Shown piece after piece: positions 51,689 through 60,567 of a stretch of DNA of 64,000 bases. Origin of the DNA: Niveibacterium sp. 24ML (GTDB taxonomy: Bacteria > Pseudomonadota > Gammaproteobacteria > Burkholderiales > Rhodocyclaceae); contig NZ_JAPFHA010000012.1 of assembly GCF_026586805.1 (NCBI RefSeq), positions 1 through 64,000 on the forward strand. The letters are read 5' to 3'. The number at the start of each line of letters is the position of its first letter. Within the stretch, counting starts at the first letter, position 1. The notes beneath the pieces are model-generated. The model was given only the letters and a program-made list of their open reading frames with translations, did not search any database and was not told where the DNA came from. Made by a program: the position numbers and the translations under genes.

Positions 51689-53095
51689 CTAACCCGCCGC
51701 CGATTTCGCCCCTTCGATACGCGAATCCATCCACGCCCCGCCCAGGGCGCGATACAGATCCACCGAGGCCCCGAACAGGGCGGCCTGAACCGACACCCGG
51801 TTCAGATCGGCGGAGAACAGCGCGCGGTCAGCGTCGATCACTTCCAGGTAGCTGGTGTAGCCGTTCTCGTAGCGCAGACGAGCAAGCTCGGCATAGCGGG
51901 TCAAGGACGCAACTTGCCGGGTCAGCGCAGCCAGTTCCTCGCGCAGTTTCACGCGTGATACCAGAGCATCGTCAACTTCACGGAAGGCGTTCTGCACCGT
52001 TTTCTGATATTGCGCGACAACCGCCTCGCGCGTTGCCCGGGCACTGTCGACCCCTGCGCCGATACGTCCGGCATCAAAGACCGGCTGGGTCAGGCCGGCC
52101 ACGCCGTTCCAGACCTGCGATCCGTCGTTGAACAAGGCCGAAAGATCGCCGCTGGCAACGCCGAACAGACCGGTGAGGCTGATTCGCGGGAACCAGGCCA
52201 GCCGCGCCGCATCGACCCTGGCGTCGGCCGCCGCCAGTTGCGCCTCTGCGGCGCGAATATCCGGGCGCCGGGTCAGCAGTTCGGATGGAAGCCCGGCCGG
52301 TACTTCCGGATCACGCAACTGTTCGAGCTGCTTGCCCCGTTCGATCGGGCCGGGATTACGCCCCAGCAGCACCGACAGCGCGTTTTCGGTGCGGGCAATC
52401 GCCGCCTGCGCCTGGGGCACGGCCGCGAACGCCTGCTCATACTCCGAACGCACCTGCGCAAGCTCGACCTCGGAAATCACGCCGCCATCAAAGCGCAACT
52501 GGAACAGGTCCAGGCTTTCCTTGCGAAGCGTCAGCGTGCGCTGTGCGATCTCAAGTTGGGTATCGAGCTGGCGCAAGGTGAAGTAGCTCTGCGCCACGCT
52601 TGCCGCCAACGACAGGTACACCCCGCGTTGCACCTCGCGCTGCGCCAGCAAGTCGGCGCGAGCCGCATCGGTGGAACGCGCAAGCCGCCCCCAAAGATCC
52701 ACCTCCCACGAGGCATTCACGCCAAGGCTGAACGAATTGACCGGCGTGGGCGGGAAATCACCGCCCTTGCCACGCGCAGCCTGTGCGCCGATGCCCAATT
52801 GCGGGAAACGATCGGCGCTCGTGGCGGTGACGCGAGCGCGGTAGTTTTCAACGTTGGCGGCGGCGATGCGCACATCGGGGCTCGCGCGCAGCGCCTGGTC
52901 CATCAAGCGGTTCAGCGCGGCATCGTCGTAAGCGAGCCAGAAATCCCTGGCCAGCGCAGTATTCGCCTCGGATGTGGCATCGCTGGCGTTACGCCATGCC
53001 TCGGGCGACGCGAGCGTTGGTTTGGTTTCGCTGTGGATCAGCGCGCAGCCGTTGAGCATCACGACCAACGACAGCGCCAGAGTCGTCTTACGCAT
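51689..53095 (-). CDS. RND efflux outer-membrane factor (NodT family lipoprotein)
   Basis: A 468-residue TolC-like trimeric channel protein. The signal peptide ends in a lipobox (LVVMLNGCALI, Cys17). The repeated long-helix pattern of the family is present, with VEVDLWGRL-like WEVDLWGRLARSTDAAR and the second repeat AWFPRISLTGLFGVASG. Its start lies inside the end of the RND permease gene (eight-base overlap), so the two are translationally coupled. Confidence 0.94.
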   Translation of the reverse strand: MRKTTLALSLVVMLNGCALIHSETKPTLASPEAWRNASDATSEANTALARDFWLAYDDAALNRLMDQALRASPDVRIAAANVENYRARVTATSADRFPQLGIGAQAARGKGGDFPPTPVNSFSLGVNASWEVDLWGRLARSTDAARADLLAQREVQRGVYLSLAASVAQSYFTLRQLDTQLEIAQRTLTLRKESLDLFQLRFDGGVISEVELAQVRSEYEQAFAAVPQAQAAIARTENALSVLLGRNPGPIERGKQLEQLRDPEVPAGLPSELLTRRPDIRAAEAQLAAADARVDAARLAWFPRISLTGLFGVASGDLSALFNDGSQVWNGVAGLTQPVFDAGRIGAGVDSARATREAVVAQYQKTVQNAFREVDDALVSRVKLREELAALTRQVASLTRYAELARLRYENGYTSYLEVIDADRALFSADLNRVSVQAALFGASVDLYRALGGAWMDSRIEGAKSAAG

Positions 53096-56000
53096 GATGC
53101 GTCTCCTCGGCAGGCGCGGCGGCCCCCTTGCGCCGCCGGATTCGTTCGGCAAGCGTTTCAATGAGTACGAAGAACAGCGGTACGAAGAACAGCGCCAGTG
53201 TGGTTGCGCCAATCATGCCGCCGATCAAGCCGGTGCCGATCGAGTGGCGCGAGTTCGAACCGGCGCCAGTCGCAATCGCCAGCGGCACCGCCCCCGCAAC
53301 GAAAGCGAGCGAGGTCATGACGATCGGTCGCAAGCGCAATCGCGCCGCCTCCACCGCCGATTCCACGATGCCCAGCCCCTCCTGCCGCTTCATCACCGCG
53401 AACTCAACGATCAGGATGGCGTTCTTCGCCGACAGGCCGACCAGGGTGACGAGGCCCACCTGGAAGTAGATGTCGTTCTCCAACCCGCGCAGGAATATCG
53501 CCACCAGCGCGCCGAAGATGCCGAAGGGCACCGCGGTAATCACCGAGAAGGGCAAGCCCCAGGATTCGTACTGCGCAGCGAGGATCAAGAAGACCATGAT
53601 GATGCCGAACACGAACACGATCGCCGTGGTGCCGCCTGCCTGCTTTTCTTCGTAGGCAAGGCCTGCCCAGGCGAACGAGAAGCCGTCGGGCAAGGTCTTG
53701 GCGGCCACCTCCTCCATGGCAGAGATGGCCTGCCCCGAGCTGAATCCCGGCGCTGCGTTGCCGGTCACCTTGGCGGCAGAAAAGCCATTGAAACGGCTGA
53801 TCAGTTCGGGCCCGGTGGTGAAGTGCGTGGTGGTGACCGCCGACAGCGGCAACATCTTGCCGCCCGACTGCCGCACGTAGATGTTCTGCAGATCGTCGGG
53901 CGATTCACGGTACTTCGGCTCGGCCTGCAGGATCACCTGGAAGACGCGCGAGAAGGCGTTGTACTGGCTCACGTACAAGGAACCGAACAAGGTCTGCATC
54001 GCGGCATAGACGTCTTGCACTGGCACGCCGAGGGTCTCGGCACGATTGCGATCGACATCGACCTTCAGTTGGCGTGAGGCGGCATTGACGAGGGTGGTCA
54101 TGTCGGCTAGCTCAGGCCGCTTGCGTGCCTCGGCAATGAAGGCTTTGGTCACGCGGTCGACTTCGGCATAGTCCGCGCCGCCCTTGCTCTGAATCCAGAA
54201 CTCGAAGCCGCCGGAACTGCCCAGGCCCGGTATCGGTGGCGGCAGCAGCGGCACCACCACACCGTCCTGCACCGAGGCCGCCGTCTTGCGCACATGGCCG
54301 ATTGCCGCCTGCGCCGAACTCTGGAGGCTGCCGCCACGCTCTGCGAAGGGCTTCATTTCGACGAACACGATGCCGGCACTCGCCTTCATCTGGTTGTCGA
54401 TGATGCTGAAGCCCGGAATCGACGAGGTGTTCCGCACCGATGACAGTTCGGCAAACTGCTTGGCGACCGTCTCGGTCGTCTTCTGCGAACGGTCAAGGCT
54501 GGCGGCATCGGGCAGGATCGTCGCGGCCAGCACATAGCCCTGGTCTTCGATCGGCACGAAGGAGCCCGGAATGTGCTTGAACAGACCCAGAATGGCCGCG
54601 ACCATCACCGCGAACACCATCATTGCCAGCGCGACGCGCTTTATCGTCAGTTGCACCCCTGCGGCGTAGCGCGCGGTCAGGTTCTCAAACATGCGGTTGA
54701 ACCAGCGGAAGAAGCGGTTCGGCTCGCCATGGGCAGGCTTGAGCATCAAGGCCGCCATCGCTGGTGTGAGAGTGAGCGCCACAAAGCCTGAAAGCGCCAC
54801 CGAAATCACGATCGTGATGGCGAACTGCTTGTACAAAAGGCCCGTGGTGCCGCTGATGAAGGCAACCGGAATGAACACCGCACCGAGCACCAGCACGATC
54901 GCGATCACCGGGCCGGTCACCTCGTCCATCGCCTTGAAAGCCGCGTCGCGCGCCGAGAGCTTGAACTCGTGCATGTTCCGCTCGACGTTCTCGATCACCA
55001 CGATCGCATCATCAACGACGATACCGATCGCAAGCACGAGGCCGAACAGGGTCAGCATGTTGATCGAGAAGCCCAGCAGCGTCATGCCGACGAAGGTGCC
55101 CACCAGCGACACCACGACGGCCACGGTCGGAATGATCGTTGCGCGGAAATTCTGCAAGAACAGGTAGACCACCAGCACCACCAGCACAACCGCCTCAAAA
55201 AGCGTGTGCACCACTTCGTCGATCGAGTCTTGCACGAAGGTGGTGGTGTCGAGCGAGACGAGGTAGTCCATCCCTTCCGGGAAGGTCTTCTTCAGTTCGA
55301 CCATGGTGGCGCGAACATCCTTGGCCACCTGCAAGGCGTTCGACCCGGCCTGCTGATACACCGAGATCAGCGTGGTTGGCTTGCCGTTCATGGTGGCGCG
55401 AACGAGGTAGTCCTTCTGCCCGACCTCGGCCTTGCCGACGTCGCCGAGCCGCACGATCGCCGCGCCCTTGCTGTCGGTGCGCAGGATGATGCGTTCGAAC
55501 TCGGTCGGGTCGGAAAAGCGCCCGCCCGCGACGACGGGGAAGGTCAGTTCCACCGGTTTGTCGGTCGGCGAGGCGCCGATGCGGCCAATACCGAACTGCT
55601 GGTTCTGCGCGGCCACCGCCCGCTGGATATCGCTGGGCGTGATGCCCAGCGCCGCCATGCGATCGGGTTTGAGCCAGATGCGCATCGCCAGATCCGGCAC
55701 GCCCATGATCGATGCCTGGTTTGCCCCTGGCACCCGCTTGAGCGCATCGAGCACATACACGTTGGCATAGTTTGCGATGTACTTGTCGTCGAAGCGGCCA
55801 TCGGGTGAATACATGCCGATCAGCATCAGGAAGCTGTTCGACCGCTTCGCCACGCTGACGCCGGCCTTCTGCACGATGTCCGGCAACTGCGTCATCGCCA
55901 GGCTGATGCGGTTCTGCACCTGCACCTGCGCGATGTCGGGGTCGGTGCCAACCTTGAAGTACACCGTCAGCGAGTACTGGCCGGAGGCCGAGCTGGTCGA

Positions 56001-56240
56001 CTGCATGTACATCAGGTTATCAACGCCGTTGATCTGCGCTTCAAGCGGCGCGGCAACCGAGTCTTCGATCGTCTTCGCATCGGCGCCCGGATATGCGGTG
56101 GAAATCGTGACCTGCACCGGCGAAATGTCGGGGTACTGCGCGATCGGCAGCGAATACATGGCCGCGAGGCCCGCGATCGTCAGCACGATCGAGAGCACCG
56201 TGGCCAGAATCGGCCGTCGGATACAGAGGTGGGAAATCAT
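53088..56240 (-). CDS. RND multidrug efflux permease (HAE1 family)
   Basis: A 1050-residue inner-membrane transporter of the AcrB/MexB type. It begins with MISHLCIRRPILATVLSIVLTIAGL and has two repeats with large periplasmic domains. The proton-relay aspartate pair sits in GIVVDDAIVVIENVERNM (helix 4) and other family motifs include GLSAKNAILIVEFAV. It exports amphiphilic drugs, solvents or metabolites via the adaptor and channel encoded either side. It starts 12 bases after the adaptor gene. Confidence 0.97.
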   Translation of the reverse strand: MISHLCIRRPILATVLSIVLTIAGLAAMYSLPIAQYPDISPVQVTISTAYPGADAKTIEDSVAAPLEAQINGVDNLMYMQSTSSASGQYSLTVYFKVGTDPDIAQVQVQNRISLAMTQLPDIVQKAGVSVAKRSNSFLMLIGMYSPDGRFDDKYIANYANVYVLDALKRVPGANQASIMGVPDLAMRIWLKPDRMAALGITPSDIQRAVAAQNQQFGIGRIGASPTDKPVELTFPVVAGGRFSDPTEFERIILRTDSKGAAIVRLGDVGKAEVGQKDYLVRATMNGKPTTLISVYQQAGSNALQVAKDVRATMVELKKTFPEGMDYLVSLDTTTFVQDSIDEVVHTLFEAVVLVVLVVYLFLQNFRATIIPTVAVVVSLVGTFVGMTLLGFSINMLTLFGLVLAIGIVVDDAIVVIENVERNMHEFKLSARDAAFKAMDEVTGPVIAIVLVLGAVFIPVAFISGTTGLLYKQFAITIVISVALSGFVALTLTPAMAALMLKPAHGEPNRFFRWFNRMFENLTARYAAGVQLTIKRVALAMMVFAVMVAAILGLFKHIPGSFVPIEDQGYVLAATILPDAASLDRSQKTTETVAKQFAELSSVRNTSSIPGFSIIDNQMKASAGIVFVEMKPFAERGGSLQSSAQAAIGHVRKTAASVQDGVVVPLLPPPIPGLGSSGGFEFWIQSKGGADYAEVDRVTKAFIAEARKRPELADMTTLVNAASRQLKVDVDRNRAETLGVPVQDVYAAMQTLFGSLYVSQYNAFSRVFQVILQAEPKYRESPDDLQNIYVRQSGGKMLPLSAVTTTHFTTGPELISRFNGFSAAKVTGNAAPGFSSGQAISAMEEVAAKTLPDGFSFAWAGLAYEEKQAGGTTAIVFVFGIIMVFLILAAQYESWGLPFSVITAVPFGIFGALVAIFLRGLENDIYFQVGLVTLVGLSAKNAILIVEFAVMKRQEGLGIVESAVEAARLRLRPIVMTSLAFVAGAVPLAIATGAGSNSRHSIGTGLIGGMIGATTLALFFVPLFFVLIETLAERIRRRKGAAAPAEETHHA

Positions 56241-56252
56241 CTGGGCGCCCCC

Positions 56253-57458
56253 TTAGTTCGCGGCCGGCGCCGACTGTTCGGCCGCAGGCGCCGCGAGCAC
56301 AGTGTCCGGCGCGACGGTATGGGGCGGCAGCTTCTTCACGATCTTCACCGGCACGTCCGGGCGCAGTTTCATTCCGCCATCGACAACCAGTTGGTCGCCC
56401 CCCTTGAGCCCATGGGACACCACCCAGTTATCACCCTGCATCGATGCAAGCTGGAGCGGCCGCGCCTGCGCCTTGCCCGCCGCATCCACCACGAACGCGA
56501 TGTTCCCCTGCGCGGTCTGCAGCACCGCACGCTGCGGCACAACGATGCCGTTCAGGCGATAGGCACCATGCAGCCGCACCCGCACGAACTGGCCCGGTCG
56601 CAAGGCGCCTTTGGCGTTTGGCAACTCGGCGCGGGAAAGGAAGGTACCGGTTTCCTGGCTGAACGATGCATCGGTAAAGGTGAGGCGCCCGGTTTCTTCG
56701 AACACCGAGCCATCGGCAAGAATCACCTCAACGCGGAAGTCGCCTTCCTTGGGCGCGCGCACGACACCTTTCTTGACCATCTCGCCGAACTGCAGCGCCT
56801 GGTTTTCCGAGATGCTGAAGTTCACCCGCATCGGCGAGAGTGCCGCCACGTAGGTCAGCAGGCTGTTCTGCGTGTCAAGATAGGTGCCCTCGGCCGCTTT
56901 CGAGAAACTTGCGAGTCCGGTCACCGGCGAATGGATCGAGGTGTAGGAAAGATTCAGTTCGGCGGTAATCACGCTCGCCTTGGCGGCCTCAACGCCCGCC
57001 GCAGCGGCGCGGTACTGACCGATCGCGTCGTCCTTGTCCTTCTGGCTGACCGCGTTCTTTTCCGCAAGCGGCTCGATGCGCTTGCGGTTGGCCTCGGCGG
57101 TCACCAGCCGCGCTTCTTCCTGCGCCAACTGGGCCTTTGCCACCTGCACCTGGGCCTCGAAGGGCTTGCGATCAAGCTGGAAGAGCGGCTGCCCCGCCTT
57201 GACCATGGCACCTTCGCGATACTCGCGCTTTTCCAAGAAGCCGCTCACGCGCGCACGAATCTCGACCTGGCGCGAACTCTCGGTCTGGCCAACGAACTCC
57301 GGCACGACCGGCACGTCCTGAACAACGATTGGCTGCACCGTCACCTCCGGCAACATGCCAGCCGGTGCAGTCGAATCGGTGCGCGAACACGCCGCGAGGA
57401 GAAGCCCCAACAGCAGAGGTGCGATGTGCCGCATCGCAGAACGGTTCTGATGACGCAT
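56253..57458 (-). CDS. RND efflux periplasmic adaptor (membrane fusion protein)
   Basis: A 401-residue lipoprotein (signal with lipobox LLLAACS, Cys near 24). The order barrel-sandwich (VEIRARVSGFLEKREYREG), alpha-hairpin coiled coil (QLAQEEARLVTAEANRKRIEPL), return lipoyl strand (TSIHSPVTGLASFSKAAEG) and membrane-proximal domain matches AcrA/MexA. GAGGAT precedes the ATG. First gene of the efflux operon; no TetR-type regulator lies next to it. Confidence 0.95.
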   Translation of the reverse strand: MRHQNRSAMRHIAPLLLGLLLAACSRTDSTAPAGMLPEVTVQPIVVQDVPVVPEFVGQTESSRQVEIRARVSGFLEKREYREGAMVKAGQPLFQLDRKPFEAQVQVAKAQLAQEEARLVTAEANRKRIEPLAEKNAVSQKDKDDAIGQYRAAAAGVEAAKASVITAELNLSYTSIHSPVTGLASFSKAAEGTYLDTQNSLLTYVAALSPMRVNFSISENQALQFGEMVKKGVVRAPKEGDFRVEVILADGSVFEETGRLTFTDASFSQETGTFLSRAELPNAKGALRPGQFVRVRLHGAYRLNGIVVPQRAVLQTAQGNIAFVVDAAGKAQARPLQLASMQGDNWVVSHGLKGGDQLVVDGGMKLRPDVPVKIVKKLPPHTVAPDTVLAAPAAEQSAPAAN

Positions 57459-57604
57459 TTATCTGATCCTCAAGGCGATGCCACGGTGCCGCCGTGCGCG
57501 GCGGACTGCTGTGGCGATTCAAATACCTGAACGCGCTTGCACTGCGCTCACCCACACACGGCAACCGCTCTGCGGGCCGGCAAAGTGTCTTTCTGTCGTG
57601 CCCA
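57459..57604. other. Upstream region of the efflux operon
   Basis: The stretch from 57459 to the pldA stop at 57909 is about 450 bases if the doubtful small gene at 57605-57907 is not real. It presumably carries the efflux promoter. I see no regulator gene, clear operator palindrome or terminator in it. Confidence 0.4.
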
Positions 57605-57907
57605 TCAATCGCACCTACGACCGACTGCGATCCAGAGTCTTCGACCCCACCGCATCAGCGCACCAGCCCCCCACTTGAACGCCGATCTGCCGAGATGGGG
57701 CGCGCCAAGCGGGTCTAATTCATCCTCCTTGCCGAAGGCCTGTTTGCCCTCCGCTGCGGCAGGTTCGTGCATCTTGCGCGCCGGGTCAAGATCCACCCAC
57801 CCTGAATTGCCCTCGCAGGAAACCGAAGCTTCCGGCGCCTTGGGCTCCAGGCTCAGGCGAAGCGGCGGCGCCACTTCCGGGCGGGTCTCGGTATCGGCAG
57901 GCCGCAT
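57605..57907 (-). CDS. Possible small protein downstream of pldA
   Basis: An open frame of 100 codons starts with ATG one base after the pldA stop codon, which would allow coupled translation. The product (MRPADTETRPEVAPPLRL onward) has no signal peptide, membrane helix or recognisable family; the middle is acidic and the end basic with Trp residues (WGAGALMRWGRRLW). Long open frames arise by chance in such GC-rich DNA, so it is only a candidate. Confidence 0.35.
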   Translation of the reverse strand: MRPADTETRPEVAPPLRLSLEPKAPEASVSCEGNSGWVDLDPARKMHEPAAAEGKQAFGKEDELDPLGAPHLGRSAFKWGAGALMRWGRRLWIAVGRRCD

Positions 57908-57908
57908 G

Positions 57909-58925
57909 CTACAACCACTCTGCCAGCGAGATACCGAGTCCGAACGTGGTCTGGCGATGGTTGTAGTCGATCAGCGACTCGCCATAACCTGTGAAGACCT
58001 GCAAGTGACCCTTTAGCTTGCCGGTGATCGGCATCGCCCAGTCAAACTGCAGCGAGCCGTGATTCTCGTCGCCGCCACGCAGGCTGTGCCGCCCCACGGC
58101 AGAAAAAACGTGCTGCCCGGTCTTGTAGGCTAGGATCAGATCGCCGCGCCCGACGTAGTTCTCGATGTCCGGGTTGTCATCCTTCTCCGGGTCTTCGCTC
58201 ATGCGGTACCAAGGCCGCACGAGCATCGAGAAACCGCCGCGTTCAAGGCCGGCCTGCGCATAGATGCGATTCCACGAGCGCGACACCACACCGCTTTTGC
58301 CGTTCGACTGATGGATCAAGCCCAGGTTCAGCATGCTCATCCGCATGCCAAGGAAGCTTAGATCGGTCCGCCAGGTGTTGATGAGTTCCGGCGCGTAGTT
58401 CGTCTCGCGGAATGGTGACGACAAGTCTTTGGTGTAGACCTGCCAGTAGGCTTGCTGGGTATAGCCGAACCACAGATCCCCGTTATCTCCCACCATGTTC
58501 TCGAAGGCCTTGACCTTGAAGCTGAGCTGGAACTTCGCCTCGACCGCATCCCACTCCAGTTCATTCACGCCAAACGGCGACAAAGCATCACCAACCGACC
58601 CGCGACTGGGCGAAGACGGCGCGCGATTCACTGCGCTCGAGTATTTCACCGGTAGCAAGTAGATCGGCGCATGGAAGCGAAACTGGAAGGTGCCGGTCTT
58701 ATCTTGCGGCTGCAGTTCCCAGCGTTCTGACAGCACCGAGAACGGCCGCTCGCTTGACGTGGTTGGCGCGCTCGCCGCCACCGGTGCAGCGGCCGCCGGG
58801 AACTCGCGGTCGAAACACGCCAGGCGCTTGCCTTGATCAGGCTCACTGGAACACGGATGAGGCGCCGCCTGAGCAAGCGACGCAATGAATAGACAGGGAA
58901 TCAGAATGCAGCCCAGGCGCGGCAT
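57909..58925 (-). CDS. pldA: Outer-membrane phospholipase A
   Basis: A 338-residue protein with a signal peptide (MPRLGCILIPCLFIASLAQA), an N-terminal extension with one Cys pair, and the OMPLA barrel. The catalytic segment HQSNGKSGVVSRSWNRIY contains the His, Ser and Asn of the active site, and YTQQAYWQ and FDWAMPITGKLKGHLQVFTGYGE (latter part seen) are family conserved. It hydrolyses phospholipids in the outer leaflet when lipid asymmetry fails. I chose ATG 58925, which gives the clean signal; divergent from the HTH gene. Confidence 0.93.
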   Translation of the reverse strand: MPRLGCILIPCLFIASLAQAAPHPCSSEPDQGKRLACFDREFPAAAAPVAASAPTTSSERPFSVLSERWELQPQDKTGTFQFRFHAPIYLLPVKYSSAVNRAPSSPSRGSVGDALSPFGVNELEWDAVEAKFQLSFKVKAFENMVGDNGDLWFGYTQQAYWQVYTKDLSSPFRETNYAPELINTWRTDLSFLGMRMSMLNLGLIHQSNGKSGVVSRSWNRIYAQAGLERGGFSMLVRPWYRMSEDPEKDDNPDIENYVGRGDLILAYKTGQHVFSAVGRHSLRGGDENHGSLQFDWAMPITGKLKGHLQVFTGYGESLIDYNHRQTTFGLGISLAEWL

Positions 58926-59178
58926 GTCGGGTGTGCTCCAGGTGATTGGTTGCGCAGCGAGCGCGAGCACGAAACGCCGCGTGCCGCGCAAAAGAGTTGG
59001 CGCCGAAGGTATCGCGACAATGGCTCTATGCGCGCCCGCAATTCCCCAAAATGGGTATTCCGGCAGATGTTTAACCGTGACTGCGCGCGCTTGATGTGGT
59101 TACTGTGCTCGCCGCTGTGCCAGCACGGGGCTCACACCCGTCGCCACCGATCACACGAATAACTACACCGGGCCATCC

Positions 59179-59643
59179 ATGAACATCGACAAAGACCACT
59201 TCGCTGCCAACCGTGGCCGGATCAATATTGCGCTTTCGCAATTTACGATTCCGCTGTTCCTGCGGACTTACAAGTTCTTCGAAGGAGACTTCGCCGCGGT
59301 CATCGTGCTGGGCGAAATTGCGCATCGGAACATCGAGCAATGGCTCGCAAACGGTGTGAACCAGGAAGCGGATCTGGACGACCCGGCCGTGCGGGCCCGT
59401 GCCTACCGCCCCTGCAATGCACTGTCGATTGCCGAAACCTGCGGCATTCCGCGCGAAACCGTGCGCCGAAAGGTCCATGAGCTGATTGCACGGGGCTGGG
59501 TTCAGCGCGACGAGAAGGGCCACCTCTACCTCGTTCGCGGCATGAGCGCGGACTTCGACGATCTGACGTTGGAAAGCCTGCGCGCCTTCCTGGATACGGC
59601 GGACACGCTGCGTGCCCTGCTCGCCCGAGGGCAGGAACGCTAG
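59179..59643 (+). CDS. Winged-helix DNA-binding protein of unknown family
   Basis: A 154-residue protein. A helix-turn-helix is visible at about 85-130 (NALSIAETCGIPRETVRRKV, HELIARGWVQRDEKGHLYLV) with the wing after it, similar to MarR/IclR-type winged helices. The N-terminal 60 residues (LSQFTIPLFLRTYKFFEGDF) are hydrophobic but not a membrane anchor, perhaps a dimer interface. It lies beside the response regulator and sensor of the NCS1 fusion, convergent with them, so a regulatory link is possible but unproven. Confidence 0.7.
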   Translation: MNIDKDHFAANRGRINIALSQFTIPLFLRTYKFFEGDFAAVIVLGEIAHRNIEQWLANGVNQEADLDDPAVRARAYRPCNALSIAETCGIPRETVRRKVHELIARGWVQRDEKGHLYLVRGMSADFDDLTLESLRAFLDTADTLRALLARGQER

Positions 59644-59673
59644 GCTCAGGCGAGCCAAACCGCCGCACTCCGG

Positions 59674-60567
59674 CTAAGGCAGGCCCAGGGCGCGCGCAGC
59701 CGCCGACGCAGCGGCCGTGCGGGTTTCCACGCCCAGCTTCTCGAAGATGTGTTCGAGGTGCTTGTTCACGGTGCGCGGGCTCATGCCAAGGATTTCGCCG
59801 ATGTCGCGATTGGTCTTGCCACGCGCCACCCACAGCAGCACCTCGCTTTCACGGGCGGTCAGTTCGGCGCCGGCGCGCTTGCTCGTACCTGTGCCCGCGG
59901 CGGTGAGTGCAAAAACCGTGATGGCCTGGGCCGCCTCGCTGACGCGGCGCGCCTGCAGGCTGCCGTTCGCGAGCCGAAGCGCCGCGCCGGGTGCCTCGCC
60001 CTGCCCGCCCAGAAGCCCCGCCAGTTGTGGCGCGATCGGCAGCCCTTCAAGCAGATTCAGGCCGGGCTCCAGCGTACCGAGCAACTGCGTGGCCGCATCG
60101 TTGCACCAGAGCAGTTGCGCCGCCTCGTCCACCGCCAGCATGGCATTGCTGCTGGCGTTCACCGCCTCGCGGGTGGCGCGCACCAGGCGCGCGGTACGGG
60201 TGTGGGCCTGCAGCCGAGCAATCACCTCCGGCGGAGAAACCGGCTTGGTGACGTAGTCGTTACCGCCAACTGCAAAGCCCCGCACGATGTGTTCGGTTTC
60301 ACCCAGACCGGTCATGAAGATCACCGGCACGTCTTCACTCTGCTCACGAATCCGCTCGCAGGTTTCAAAGCCATCCATGCCGGGCATCTGCACGTCGAGC
60401 AGGATGGCGCCCGGCAGGTGTCTGGCCAGATACGCAAGCGCCAGCTCGCCGCTAGCGGCGGTGTGCACCTGAAGGCCGACGGCCCCCAGTTCGAGCGACA
60501 GCAGCGCCAGCGCATCAGCGCTGTCATCTACCAGCAGTACGTCGCAGGCTTCTTCAACTGAATGCAT
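59674..60567 (-). CDS. Response regulator, receiver-PAS-like-LuxR type
   Basis: A 297-residue regulator. The receiver domain (1-125) has the acidic pocket VLLVDDSAD, phospho-Asp58 in ILLDVQMPGMDGFE and the conserved Lys in NDYVTKPVSP. A short PAS-like segment (AVDEAAQLLWCNDAATQLLG) follows, then a LuxR helix-turn-helix at the C-terminus (LTARESEVLLWVARGKTNRD and IGEILGMSPRTVNKHLEHIF). Its start lies within the last codons of the upstream kinase (14-base overlap), so the two are translationally coupled and probably form one phosphorelay. Confidence 0.93.
   Translation of the reverse strand: MHSVEEACDVLLVDDSADALALLSLELGAVGLQVHTAASGELALAYLARHLPGAILLDVQMPGMDGFETCERIREQSEDVPVIFMTGLGETEHIVRGFAVGGNDYVTKPVSPPEVIARLQAHTRTARLVRATREAVNASSNAMLAVDEAAQLLWCNDAATQLLGTLEPGLNLLEGLPIAPQLAGLLGGQGEAPGAALRLANGSLQARRVSEAAQAITVFALTAAGTGTSKRAGAELTARESEVLLWVARGKTNRDIGEILGMSPRTVNKHLEHIFEKLGVETRTAAASAAARALGLP

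Noticed and set aside
51662-51700. Guanidine riboswitch before the SMR gene
   Set aside because: Only 27 bases separate it from the preceding gene, and no riboswitch sequence element is visible.
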